The notes: generated by a model from the letters alone, not told the origin. DNA of 5,725 bases from Oscillospiraceae bacterium (GCA_017523995.1 JAFWUX010000153.1:1-5725), one strand, 5' to 3'. Numbered from the stretch's first letter, positions 1 to 5,725 are shown. Program-made: numbers and translations.

Positions 1-75
1 ATCGACACAGAGCAGTATCTGACGGAACTGTTCTCGCAGCCTGTCGGGACGATCATTTTACCACTTAATACATGA
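1..75 (+). CDS. C-terminal end of an upstream protein (partial, unknown function)
   Basis: The first frame is open from the window edge for 24 codons and ends at TGA 73-75, giving a tail that finishes with VGTIILPLNT. Third codon positions are rich in G and C, as in the two clear genes downstream. A strong terminator begins six bases after the stop, which supports this as a real gene end. Frame 3 is also open until about position 66 but shows no such codon pattern. The tail is too short to assign a family, and I do not recognise it. The gene lies in the same direction as its neighbours but should be transcriptionally separated from them by the terminator. Confidence 0.6.
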   Translation: MDTEQYLTELFSQPVGTIILPLNT

Positions 76-80
76 TGCTG

Positions 81-113
81 CTAGCCTCGCCATTCCGGCG
101 AGGCTAGTTCTTT
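81..113 (+). terminator. Rho-independent terminator of the upstream gene
   Basis: A perfect 11-bp inverted repeat (CTAGCCTCGCC at 81-91, GGCGAGGCTAG at 97-107) closes a 5-base loop (ATTCC) and is followed by TTCTTT at 108-113. It begins six bases after the TGA of the upstream reading frame. The stem is GC-rich and uninterrupted, so termination on the + strand is likely. The T-run is broken by one C. Confidence 0.88.
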
Positions 114-132
114 ACTGCAAGGCGCCGATTGT

Positions 133-162
133 TTGTCGCATACCCCGATCTCGATGTATAAT
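133..162 (+). promoter_or_regulatory. Possible weak upstream promoter
   Basis: A perfect TATAAT lies at 157-162. An 18-base spacer separates it from TTGTCG at 133-138, which matches four of six bases of the sigma-A -35 box. It could be a second start for the 291-4418 gene. The stronger match at 190-218 makes it a secondary candidate, and a chance match is possible. Confidence 0.25.
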
Positions 163-189
163 GGGCAGCGCGGGATTTTCAATTATATC

Positions 190-218
190 TTGACAAGCAT
201 AATCAGATATGTTATCAT
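190..218 (+). promoter_or_regulatory. Sigma-A promoter of the large LRR/dockerin gene, extended -10
   Basis: A perfect -35 box TTGACA lies at 190-195. A 17-base spacer leads to TATCAT at 213-218, which matches five of six bases of the -10 consensus. A TG dinucleotide at 210-211, one base upstream of the -10, makes it an extended -10. Transcription should begin near 225, giving a leader of about 65 bases before ATG 291. A small inverted repeat (ATAAT 217-221, ATTAT 226-230) overlaps the -10 end and the expected start site, where an operator could sit; no regulator can be named. Confidence 0.8.
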
Positions 219-278
219 AATGGTAATTATACATCCCGTCCAGTCACTCAGTTGCTTCAACGAAACCACCGAATGAAT

Positions 279-284
279 GGAGGT
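279..284 (+). promoter_or_regulatory. Ribosome binding site that fixes the start at 291
   Basis: GGAGGT at 279-284 lies six bases before ATG 291 and is a near-ideal Shine-Dalgarno sequence. The same frame is open upstream with a TTG at 252 and an ATG at 273. Neither has a comparable site in front of it, and starting there would add a non-signal-like extension ahead of the basic n-region. The site therefore decides in favour of 291. Confidence 0.9.
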
Positions 285-290
285 ATTCCT

Positions 291-3200
291 ATGAAACGCA
301 CACGAAAACGCATCATCAGCATCCTTGCCGCGGCTGCGCTGTCAGTCTGCTCGCTGCCGCAGAGTACGCCTTTGCTGCTGCGCCCTGCGATAACCGCAAG
401 TGCTGCGGAAACAAGCGGCACCTGCGGCGAAAATCTGACATGGACGCTGGACAGCGAGGGCACGCTGACGATCTCCGGCACGGGTGCGATGACGGAATGG
501 GAGTTTTTCCAGGACAAACTTTCTTTCAATATACCGTGGTATGAACAGCGGGACGACATCAAAAAAGTCGTGATAGAAGAAGGCGTCACAACAATCGGAA
601 AAGATTCATTCAACGGGTGTAATGCAATGGAATCCGTTTCACTTCCGGTCAGTCTGACGCAAATCGGAGAAAGTGCATTTCTTTATTGCACCAGTCTGGC
701 AGACGTCACGATTCCGGACGGTGTCACTGTCATCGAAAGCAGTACATTCGACGGCTGCAATGCGCTGTCCGAAATCATCATCCCGGACAGTGTGACTGCA
801 ATCAATACCGAAGCGTTTCGTATGTGCACGGGACTGAAAAGCATCAGGCTGCCGGAGAAATTATCCGAAATCAGCTTGAATTGCTTTGGCGGCTGCACCG
901 AACTCACGGAAATCACAATCCCGCAGAGCGTAACAAGAATCGGTCAGAATGCATTCAGGAACTGCCGGTCGCTGAATACGGTTACAATTCCGGAGAATGT
1001 GAAGAAGATCGAAAGAGAGGCGTTTATTTACTGCTCCGGCCTGACAGATGTGACGGTTCTGAATGATAACTGCGCGATCTATGATGATAAGGACACATTC
1101 GGCTCCGCATCTGTCATTCACGGCTATGCAGGCTCCACCGCTGAGGAATTCGCGGAAAAATACGGACGGAGATTTGAAGAGATTGACCCACAAGCCCCGA
1201 TTGCCAGCGATTGGGCAGAGAAATCCGTGATTTCCAAAAACACGGAAGAAGCGGAATTCGTTGTGCGTGTCGGCGATATTGACGCCTGCAATGACGAAAA
1301 TGCCGTTTCCGATCACGGCTATGATCCGTTTACAGCCAAAAGTCAGTATGCGCACGGTTATCCGTGGCAGAAGGATGAAACCGATCCCGCCGGAACAGAC
1401 CGCATCTTTGTCGGCTCAAAATGGAATGGTAATGCTACTGACGGGTACGCCTCCAATTATGCAGAATACAAAAACGGGAACGATGAAGAAAACGCATTCG
1501 GGGAAGGCGCGCTGTCCTTCACGCTGGAGTATGATGCTTCTGAGATTGACATTGAAAATGTCATCCTTCAGCTTTGCATTGACGATTTTCAAGCTCTTTC
1601 CTGGGACAGCGTCTTTACGGTCACGCTGAACGGAAAGGATGCGCCGTTTATTGCGGAGCTGCTGAATCACACCGATCAGACCGGCCCGACTGCATACATT
1701 GTTTCCGCCATGATACCTTCCGGTTTCCTTGCGGATATTGCCTCCGGAAAGCTGACTGTTGTGATCGACGAGACAACCGGAGTCGGTGACGGCTATGCGA
1801 TCGACTTCGCAAGGCTTCTGATCAACTATGACGAGCAGATTTTTACCGGCACATTCAGCGGAAAGACAGAGCCCGGCGCGACGGTCCGGCTACTCGGCAC
1901 ATCTACAACTGTTACAGCCGCTTCCGACGGCTCCTTCACATTCAATGCAATTCCCGGCATCAATGCGGTACGCGCCTCCAAAACCGGTTTCGTCGAAAAA
2001 TACGACAGCGGAATCGTGCTCAGCGCCGGAACAGAGTGGAAACCGGAATTATCGCTGGCAGAGGGAACGGGCAGCCCCGATATTGATTTTTCAAAATTTG
2101 CTGAGACCGGAAAGCCTGTGAAGGGCGATTACAACGCCGACGGAGAGATCACGGTCGCTGATGCCGTTCTGCTCGCACGTTTTCTCGTTGAGGACACAGC
2201 GCTGACTGCCGAGCAGATTGCAGAGATTCTGAATCATGAGCCTGATTTTGACGATGACGGGCTTCTGACGATCATGGATGTGACTGCACTGCTGAAAAAG
2301 CTGACACAGGCTCTGAAACCCGAAGTCACCATAAAAGAAACAAAGGCGCCGGACGTACTCAGCAATGATGCGCGATTTGAAGCGGTCGGAGAATGGTACG
2401 AAGTCAACAGTGAAAGCTATGACGGTCTGCCGCTTTCCGGCGATGTGTTTCTCACTGCCCCCATCCCCGGAGAGGTCAACCCGGAAGATCTCGGCAGTTA
2501 TGTGTTCGTTTATTACGATGAAAAGAACGATGAGTGCCGGTATCTCTACCCAGACAGCTATGATCTGACCGCAGGAACAATGACGATTGATCTGCCGCAC
2601 TTTTCTTTCTGGGGTTCGGCAAAGCTGACGAAGGAGGAGCAGGTTGAGGCGTTCTTGAACAGTTATTCTACGAAGCTTGCGGTCGAAAGCGGAAACAGCA
2701 AAAAGTCAGCATCAGAACTGGAGCCGTATGTGCGTGCGAAAGCAGAAGCGATGGGTCTGACCAAACAGGCGACAGAAGACCTGATACAGAGTTCACTGAA
2801 CTTTCTCGGCGGCAGATTCACCGGCAAGAACAAGGCATTTATCGAGACAGGAACGAAATACACCACCACGCTGACAAGAGGCTACTATGACAAAAACGAC
2901 GAAGCGGCAATGAGCGGTCTGGAGGACGCGATCACCGATGCGCTGATGAATTCCTGGGATGAACTGCAGTTTTCAGACCGCCTGGACGAAGTCCTTGGCA
3001 GCGAATTTGCCGGAAGCACGGCCGGAAAGCTCCTCTCCAGTTCAAACGGCATTGCCAGAATGGCCGGATATTTGACAGAGGGCGATATGGAGGATGCGAT
3101 GAAGGAGCTCGGCAGCGTCATGCAGGGCGTCCATCCGGCAGTCGAGCTCAGCACAAAAGCAATCGCCTATCTCGGAGCCAAAGTCAACGAAGAATTCACC

Positions 3201-4418
3201 AACTGGAAATCCAATCAGATAGAAGAACTGTATCAGATCTATAAAAACGGCGCGTCAGACATCTGGGGCAATGAAGTCATCCCCTGCAACCGTGATTCGT
3301 TCCTGACCTATCTGAATACCTCCAGCGGATTTACCATGGCAAAGGGCGTCGGCCGTTTCTACAACCTTGATAAAGTCGGCGAGATATGCAAACAGTACAA
3401 CTGGCCGTACAGTACCTACGAGGAACTTCCGCCGCGTTATCTCGAAAAGTTCCAGCAGCGCGCAGAAAACGGACTGATGGAATATTTTGAACTTCGTCTG
3501 AAGCAGGAAAAGACCGCTGAAGAGATCAAGAAGACCGAGCGTGCCTGCATCGAGACGATGATGAGTAGATTCGGTGCCCTGGATTCCGGTTCTTACGGAA
3601 AATTCTTCGGCGAAGCAACGCCGGATGATTATGATCTCACCGCGCGCCTTGAGAGACTGGTAAATGTCCGTTCATTTGTGTCTCAGTATGTGGATGAGGT
3701 CGAGCTGGCGAAAGTCGCGGAAGTTGAAAACAGCTATAATTACGGCGACATCCTCAACTGGTGGGTAGATTTCGCATCCAATAACGACAAGCCGGCGGCA
3801 ATCCGGAAATTCCGCGAAGAACTCCGGGCACACGGGTTCCTGAAAACATATGAGAACAAACCGGTCGAGACGCCTTCTCTGCAGATTCAGTTTGATTTTG
3901 TGGAAGGCTGGGCAGTCAGCAATGAAACAAAAAGTAAATATCCTGACGGTGATCCCACAGATGTAAAATTCGGCGGCTTCTATTGGACACAGCGTGATGA
4001 TAAGGAAATTATCCGAATGACATCCAAGCCGGTCTTTGAAATGTTCGAGGACGGCAGCTTCCGGCTGCAAATTGCCAAACATTCCGGAAAGGATGATATC
4101 TATAATTCGGATGATGAGAAGATTGGCGAATTCACATGGTCTAACAACGGCTTCACACTTTACGGCAATGTCCGGGAGAACATCGACGGACTGGATGAAT
4201 GGGAGGCAGAAATCAACGATTGCTCCGTACCGTTTTTCGAGTTTGAGGAAGCCAATCAGTTCGGGAATCATCAGAAGTGGTATTTCAAAGATTCCTTCCG
4301 CAGCGGAACTTTGAGATATGAGAAATATGAAGGCAACCCAGAATTGTATGTGGATATCATTACCGCTGACGGCGAAATCCACATAGAGTGTACATGGCGT
4401 TCCACGTTTCATTGGTGA
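291..4418 (+). CDS. Secreted BspA-like LRR protein with internal type I dockerin (1375 aa)
   Basis: This is a predicted exported protein. Residues 1-38 are a Sec signal peptide: a basic start (MKRTRKR), a hydrophobic core and an ASA cleavage site. Cys20 does not sit in a lipobox. Residues 41-89 form the cap typical of BspA-like LRR proteins (CGENLTWTLD, GTLTISGTGAM). Residues 90-250 are seven LRR_5 repeats, capped to about 299. Residues 304-514 are a beta-rich domain I cannot name, with DPAGTDRI and a TTGVGDGYAIDF signature. Residues 515-591 resemble a carboxypeptidase-regulatory-like beta-sandwich (PGATVRL, DGSFTF). Residues 608-672 are a type I dockerin. Residues 676-779 may be a ZU5-like beta module ending in PHFSFWG. 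Residues 780-1190 are mostly helical and charged; 1191-1375 are beta-rich and aromatic. I see no catalytic motif, LPXTG, S-layer domain or C-terminal membrane helix. The likely role is scaffold- or surface-attached binding or adhesion; this is inferred from the modules. The gene has its own promoter and terminators on both sides. Confidence 0.92.
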   Translation: MKRTRKRIISILAAAALSVCSLPQSTPLLLRPAITASAAETSGTCGENLTWTLDSEGTLTISGTGAMTEWEFFQDKLSFNIPWYEQRDDIKKVVIEEGVTTIGKDSFNGCNAMESVSLPVSLTQIGESAFLYCTSLADVTIPDGVTVIESSTFDGCNALSEIIIPDSVTAINTEAFRMCTGLKSIRLPEKLSEISLNCFGGCTELTEITIPQSVTRIGQNAFRNCRSLNTVTIPENVKKIEREAFIYCSGLTDVTVLNDNCAIYDDKDTFGSASVIHGYAGSTAEEFAEKYGRRFEEIDPQAPIASDWAEKSVISKNTEEAEFVVRVGDIDACNDENAVSDHGYDPFTAKSQYAHGYPWQKDETDPAGTDRIFVGSKWNGNATDGYASNYAEYKNGNDEENAFGEGALSFTLEYDASEIDIENVILQLCIDDFQALSWDSVFTVTLNGKDAPFIAELLNHTDQTGPTAYIVSAMIPSGFLADIASGKLTVVIDETTGVGDGYAIDFARLLINYDEQIFTGTFSGKTEPGATVRLLGTSTTVTAASDGSFTFNAIPGINAVRASKTGFVEKYDSGIVLSAGTEWKPELSLAEGTGSPDIDFSKFAETGKPVKGDYNADGEITVADAVLLARFLVEDTALTAEQIAEILNHEPDFDDDGLLTIMDVTALLKKLTQALKPEVTIKETKAPDVLSNDARFEAVGEWYEVNSESYDGLPLSGDVFLTAPIPGEVNPEDLGSYVFVYYDEKNDECRYLYPDSYDLTAGTMTIDLPHFSFWGSAKLTKEEQVEAFLNSYSTKLAVESGNSKKSASELEPYVRAKAEAMGLTKQATEDLIQSSLNFLGGRFTGKNKAFIETGTKYTTTLTRGYYDKNDEAAMSGLEDAITDALMNSWDELQFSDRLDEVLGSEFAGSTAGKLLSSSNGIARMAGYLTEGDMEDAMKELGSVMQGVHPAVELSTKAIAYLGAKVNEEFTNWKSNQIEELYQIYKNGASDIWGNEVIPCNRDSFLTYLNTSSGFTMAKGVGRFYNLDKVGEICKQYNWPYSTYEELPPRYLEKFQQRAENGLMEYFELRLKQEKTAEEIKKTERACIETMMSRFGALDSGSYGKFFGEATPDDYDLTARLERLVNVRSFVSQYVDEVELAKVAEVENSYNYGDILNWWVDFASNNDKPAAIRKFREELRAHGFLKTYENKPVETPSLQIQFDFVEGWAVSNETKSKYPDGDPTDVKFGGFYWTQRDDKEIIRMTSKPVFEMFEDGSFRLQIAKHSGKDDIYNSDDEKIGEFTWSNNGFTLYGNVRENIDGLDEWEAEINDCSVPFFEFEEANQFGNHQKWYFKDSFRSGTLRYEKYEGNPELYVDIITADGEIHIECTWRSTFHW
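558..1040 (+). repeat. Seven tandem 69-bp units encoding LRR_5 repeats
   Basis: Residues 90-250 of the large protein divide without a gap into seven units of exactly 23 residues (69 bp). The pattern is LxxVTIP, two variable residues, VTxIG, two variable residues, AF, two variable residues, C. Each unit keeps a Cys four residues from its end. This is the Treponema pallidum/BspA-type leucine-rich repeat (LRR_5), known to form a curved beta/beta solenoid used in adhesion and binding. The units have diverged at the DNA level, so they are not a recent slippage expansion. Unit 5 (residues 182-204) is the most deviant, with ISLNCF in place of IGxxAF. Confidence 0.93.
2112..2306 (+). other. Type I dockerin domain coding segment
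   Basis: Residues 608-672 contain two calcium-loop/helix units. The first loop runs from D613 to D624 (acidic or Asn ligands D613, N615, D617, D624), inside GDYNADGEITVADAV. The second runs from D652 to D663 (D652, D654, D656, D663), inside PDFDDDGLLTIMDV. Each loop is followed by a helix (LLARFLVED, ALLKKLTQ). Dockerins bind cohesin modules on scaffoldins or surface anchors. Loop positions 10-11 are V-A and I-M, hydrophobic rather than the Ser/Thr pair typical of Clostridium thermocellum type I dockerins. That would fit a different cohesin specificity. The domain is internal, with about 700 residues after it. Confidence 0.88.
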
Positions 4419-4449
4419 ACCGGTACCGGCATAAACGAAACAGCATAAG

Positions 4450-4481
4450 GGCGGGCTTCCTTCTGGGAGCCCGCCAGGTTT
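4450..4481 (+). terminator. Hairpin terminator of the large LRR/dockerin gene
   Basis: GGCGGGCTTCC (4450-4460) pairs with GGGAGCCCGCC (4465-4475) over 11 bp with one G-U pair, closing a TTCT loop. It lies about 30 bases after the stop at 4416-4418. The trailing run is short (AGGTTTGT), so the T-tract is poor. It is still the best candidate for ending this transcript; readthrough or a processing and stability role is possible. Confidence 0.65.
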
Positions 4482-4502
4482 GTCGGAAAAGACTGCAATC
4501 AT

Positions 4503-4567
4503 CATCGTGCCCGTGATACTTTGGCGGGTTCGGGCGGAGCCCGTTATCAAGCATCGTGCAGCGATAC
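4503..4567 (+). repeat. Imperfect direct repeat flanking a hairpin
   Basis: CATCGTGC occurs at 4503-4510 and 4552-4559. Each copy is followed by a similar stretch (CCGTGATACTTT and AGCGATACCTTT). Between them lies a hairpin: CGGGTTC (4525-4531) pairs with GAGCCCG (4537-4543) with one G-U, and an outer arm TGATA (4514-4518) pairs with TATCA (4545-4549). The function is unknown. It might be a small structured element, a decayed repeat or a second terminator. Confidence 0.45.
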
Positions 4568-4595
4568 CTTTATCTACAGACTGGAAGGGCTGGTA

Positions 4596-4650
4596 TTGTG
4601 CCAATTCTTTGTTTATTCTGCATAAATATGTTGAAAAACAACTGGCACAA
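4596..4650. promoter_or_regulatory. Spaced inverted repeat upstream of the second gene's promoter
   Basis: TTGTGCCA (4596-4603) and TGGCACAA (4643-4650) are perfect 8-bp inverted arms separated by 39 bases. A small nested hairpin, GTTG-AAAAA-CAAC (4630-4642), directly abuts the right arm. The element ends 34 bases before the -35 box of the next gene. It could be paired sites for a regulator or a folded RNA end; no known motif is recognised. Confidence 0.35.
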
Positions 4651-4684
4651 CGGTGAGCCGATTGGGTCAACTTTCCTTTTCGTA

Positions 4685-4713
4685 TTGCGAAATGAGGGTT
4701 CATGCATTATAAT
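4685..4713 (+). promoter_or_regulatory. Sigma-A promoter of the second secreted-protein gene
   Basis: A perfect TATAAT at 4708-4713 lies 17 bases after TTGCGA at 4685-4690, which matches four of six -35 bases. The expected start near 4720 gives a short leader of about 40 bases. The region is AT-rich relative to its surroundings. The promoter lies downstream of the terminator-like hairpins and makes this gene a separate transcription unit. Confidence 0.7.
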
Positions 4714-4745
4714 TGAATAGGATGGAAAAATATCAATTTCAACCA

Positions 4746-4751
4746 AAGGAG
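4746..4751 (+). promoter_or_regulatory. Ribosome binding site of the second gene
   Basis: AAGGAG at 4746-4751 lies eight bases before ATG 4760. Together with the immediate signal peptide it sets the start of a reading frame that runs off the window. Confidence 0.87.
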
Positions 4752-4759
4752 TATCGTAT

Positions 4760-5725
4760 ATGAAACATTGGACAAGAACAGCTGCAACTGTACTTGCGGC
4801 ATCAATCCTGTGCGGTTCGATGCCGATTGCTTCCGTATCTGCGGAAGCGCCGACGGGTCTGCGCACAGTGTATTCTGTCAGTGCTGCAGCTTCTGAAGAA
4901 GCATTCACAGCAAAGGATTATTCAGCAGAACGCGGTACCGTGACGAAGCATGTTGAATTCAAGATCAACACCGCCGAAATCACAGCAGACGAACTGGAAG
5001 AAATGGGCTACACCATTTCAGAAGACAGAACAACAGCCTCAAAGGATGCAACACTTGCGCAAATCACCTACACATTTAATAAACTGCCCGCAACGCTGGA
5101 GGAATTAAAGGAATTCAGCCTGAAATCAGATGTTCAGGGCGACTATGATTACGGCATGTTTGCACCGATGGCTGCAACGATCATTGCACTTCATACCTTT
5201 GGTACAAACAAGGAAGAAGCATACAAAATGCTTGCGTATGCGTATGGACCGAGTCAGACGTTCAGCAACATTGACAAGCAGTTTGTCCAGACACAGTTCT
5301 ATACGGCTGCAAACAAGGTTCTGCAGGATTGCTACTTCGGCGGCGCAGCTCCCGAAAACGGCTATACGCCGGCAAAGCCGTTCACGATTACGCTTGAGGA
5401 GGGACCGTATGTTTTGAAGGCGAAAAACGGAAAGCCGGAAAGACATATGTCCTTCATCTACTTTGCAGGTGCAGACACGGAACGCTATATGGATGTCTGC
5501 CTGTCTTCTGACGGCACATGGTATGCTTATGAAAGCAACTATAAGCATCTTCTTGCAAGCGTGAAGGAGCCGATTGCTGAGAAGCCCGATCTGCCCGTAG
5601 AGGATGTTCCCGACAGCGAAAAGTATTATACTGAAAAGCATGACACCGTGGATAAGCATGTAGAGTTTGAGATCAACACCGCGGAAATCTCCGCTGATGA
5701 GCTGGAAGCAATGGGATATACCATC
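4760..5725 (+). CDS. Secreted DUF6935-like protein, tandem repeat architecture (partial, N-terminal 322 aa)
   Basis: The frame is open from ATG 4760 to the window edge, 322 codons without a stop, so the C-terminus is missing. Residues 1-28 are a Sec signal peptide (MKHWTRT, hydrophobic core, cleavage after VSA); Cys18 is not in a lipobox. Residues 29-58 are a low-complexity linker. Residues 60-270 form one globular unit. Its pattern of an early LEELKEFSLKS stretch, a helical segment (APMAATIIALHTF), KMLAYAYGPSQ, DKQFVQTQF, then APENGYTPAKPFTITL and a closing Trp-containing strand matches my memory of DUF6935, a family of unknown function common in gut Firmicutes. A Pro/Glu-rich linker (271-290) follows, and residues 296-322 restart the same unit. 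The full protein therefore has at least two copies 236 residues apart. I see no enzyme motif. The family name is from recall and less certain than the gene itself. Confidence 0.88.
   Translation, partial: MKHWTRTAATVLAASILCGSMPIASVSAEAPTGLRTVYSVSAAASEEAFTAKDYSAERGTVTKHVEFKINTAEITADELEEMGYTISEDRTTASKDATLAQITYTFNKLPATLEELKEFSLKSDVQGDYDYGMFAPMAATIIALHTFGTNKEEAYKMLAYAYGPSQTFSNIDKQFVQTQFYTAANKVLQDCYFGGAAPENGYTPAKPFTITLEEGPYVLKAKNGKPERHMSFIYFAGADTERYMDVCLSSDGTWYAYESNYKHLLASVKEPIAEKPDLPVEDVPDSEKYYTEKHDTVDKHVEFEINTAEISADELEAMGYTI
4937..5017 (+). repeat. First copy of internal 27-residue duplicated segment
   Basis: This segment encodes residues 60-86 of the second protein, including KHVEFKINTAEI and the ELEEMGYTI end. 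It matches 5645-5725 at 23 of 27 residues and about 64 of 81 bases by manual alignment. It marks the start of the first DUF6935-like unit. Confidence 0.9.
5645..5725 (+). repeat. Second copy of the duplicated segment, cut by the window edge
   Basis: This segment encodes residues 296-322, including KHVEFEINTAEI and ELEAMGYTI, and lies exactly 708 bp (236 codons) after the first copy. The protein changes are T to D, K to E, T to S and E to A. Many base differences fall at third codon positions. This indicates an older tandem duplication kept under protein-level constraint. The match continues to the last base of the window. Confidence 0.9.

Larger units (their letters stand above)
4419..4759. 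other. Intergenic region between the two secreted-protein genes
   Basis: These 341 bases contain no convincing gene on either strand. The first 60 bases hold a terminator hairpin. Positions 4503-4567 hold an imperfect direct repeat around a second hairpin. Positions 4596-4650 hold a spaced inverted repeat. The AT-rich last 80 bases hold the promoter and ribosome binding site of the next gene. A 10-bp palindrome, CCGGTACCGG (4420-4429), directly follows the stop codon of the large gene. The length and structure exceed what a terminator plus a promoter would need. Confidence 0.7.

Noticed and set aside
252..290. N-terminal extension of the large protein starting at TTG 252 or ATG 273
   Set aside because: Only ATG 291 has a well-placed GGAGGT and begins a normal signal peptide. 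The longer starts lack a ribosome site and bury the signal peptide.
558..1040. Regularly spaced repeats considered as a CRISPR array
   Set aside because: The 69-bp units are contiguous, in frame, diverged and encode LRR_5 repeats. There are no identical repeats with unique spacers.
861..1355. 164-codon minus-strand open frame within the LRR array
   Set aside because: It lies wholly inside the repeat-coding region and is a shadow of its periodic codons. Its translation has no family resemblance.
291..4418. Possible lipoprotein anchoring through Cys20 of the signal peptide
   Set aside because: The residues before Cys20 are L-S-V, and Val at -1 does not fit a lipobox. The ASA site at 36-38 supports ordinary signal peptidase cleavage.
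3672..4703. 343-codon open frame on the minus strand, overlapping the 3' end of the large gene and the intergenic region
   Set aside because: It is codon-aligned with the + strand gene, so its openness follows from avoidance of TTA, CTA and TCA codons there. The translation is Cys-rich with no domain or signal pattern, and the + strand frame has clear domains.
5126..5659. 177-codon open frame on the minus strand opposite the second gene
   Set aside because: It is also codon-aligned with the sense gene. The sense strand carries the signal peptide, ribosome site and internal duplication; the antisense product shows no recognisable feature.
1..5725. Search for mobile-element ends, tRNA genes, defence genes or toxin-antitoxin pairs
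   Set aside because: No transposase, integrase, terminal inverted repeats, tRNA-like fold or small overlapping gene pair could be seen by reading. Short structured RNAs cannot be fully excluded without folding tools.

Overview
The window looks like chromosomal DNA of a Gram-positive gut or rumen Firmicute. My best guess is a Ruminococcus-type member of the Oscillospiraceae. The reasons are a type I dockerin inside a secreted BspA-like leucine-rich-repeat protein, AxA-type Sec signal peptides, strong GGAGG-type ribosome binding sites, sigma-A promoters with simple hairpin terminators, and roughly half G+C by eye. The genus is an inference; there is no rRNA or marker gene here.

Layout, all on the + strand. 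Positions 1-75 hold the last 24 codons of an upstream gene, closed by a near-perfect intrinsic terminator (81-113). Positions 114-290 carry a strong extended -10 promoter (190-218) and a Shine-Dalgarno site that fixes the start of the main gene. Positions 291-4418 encode one secreted multidomain protein of 1375 aa. Its order is signal peptide, seven exact 23-residue LRR_5 repeats, an unnamed beta-rich domain, a carboxypeptidase-regulatory-like beta-sandwich, a type I dockerin, a possible ZU5-like beta module, about 410 mostly helical residues, and a beta-rich C-terminal domain. Positions 4419-4759 are non-coding: a GC-rich hairpin terminator, a second hairpin flanked by an imperfect direct repeat, a widely spaced inverted repeat, and a promoter with a perfect TATAAT. 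Positions 4760-5725 encode the first 322 residues of a second secreted protein. It resembles DUF6935 proteins and begins a second tandem copy of its own N-terminal segment exactly where the window ends.

Each gene has its own promoter, and the main gene is bracketed by terminators, so they look like separate transcription units rather than an operon. Both complete products are predicted to be exported. The dockerin suggests that the large protein docks onto a cohesin-bearing scaffold or surface anchor, with the LRR block as a display or binding surface. No enzyme, defence, mobile or regulatory protein is recognisable. The least explained parts are the roughly 600 residues of helical and beta-rich sequence after the internal dockerin, and the tandemly duplicated second protein.
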